Assembly (NCBI GenBank): GCA_937904375.1
Contig: CALDIG010000013.1
Coordinates: forward strand, 1-5,025
Reading direction: 5' to 3'
DNA from: an uncultured Prevotellaceae bacterium
Lineage (GTDB): Bacteria > Bacteroidota > Bacteroidia > Bacteroidales > Muribaculaceae
Length of the DNA stretch: 5,025 bases
This document shows positions 4,951-5,025 of the stretch, in pieces. Position 1 is the stretch's first letter. Each line of letters starts with the position of its first letter. Made by a program: the position numbers and the translations under genes. Under the pieces are notes generated by a model that was not told the origin of the DNA, did no database searches, and worked only from the letters and a program-made list of their open reading frames with translations.

Positions 4951-5025
4951 AAAACAACCGTTATCATTAAAAAACAACATTCTCATCAACAACAATTGAT
5001 TTTTAAAAAAAAACACTCTCAAATT

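Overview
The window looks like an ordinary chromosomal housekeeping segment from a member of the Bacteroidota, probably the order Bacteroidales. The evidence is two TAnnTTTG-type promoter -7 elements in the one divergent intergenic gap, A-rich leaders without a clear Shine-Dalgarno sequence, and protein types (a KSG-variant DacB, a small HD protein, a YitT protein with a long inter-repeat loop) that match my memory of gut Bacteroidales. The genus cannot be fixed from the sequence alone.

Layout. Positions 2-3697 hold five genes, all on the minus strand. In transcription order they are: a 124-residue HExxH metalloprotease-like protein with a lysine-rich tail (3323-3697); an HD-domain phosphohydrolase (2692-3312); the periplasmic D-Ala-D-Ala carboxypeptidase/endopeptidase DacB (1186-2610); a 189-residue conserved hypothetical protein with a Pro-rich linker (592-1161); and rsmI, a 16S rRNA 2'-O-methyltransferase cut by the window edge (2-511). 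The gaps are 10, 81, 24 and 80 nt, and the only promoter I can see is ahead of the first gene, so they may form one operon. A divergent gap (3698-3889) carries a promoter for each direction. On the plus strand a YitT-family membrane protein follows (3890-4840). The last 185 bp contain no gene, but hold three copies of a 19-20 nt tandem repeat and a perfect 8-bp hairpin.

Function. DacB trims peptidoglycan in the periplasm and RsmI modifies the ribosomal decoding centre. The HD and HExxH proteins are predicted hydrolases of unknown substrate. YitT proteins are multipass membrane proteins of poorly known role. I see no shared pathway. No mobile element, RNA gene, CRISPR array or defence system is visible.

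The least explained signals are non-coding or tail-coding. Four short arrays with a 7-bp period, each with a different core, sit in three of the gene gaps. The terminal repeat/hairpin cluster lies behind yitT. An in-phase A AAA AAG slippery heptamer lies in the lysine-rich tail of the HExxH gene. None of these amounts to a demonstrated new system.
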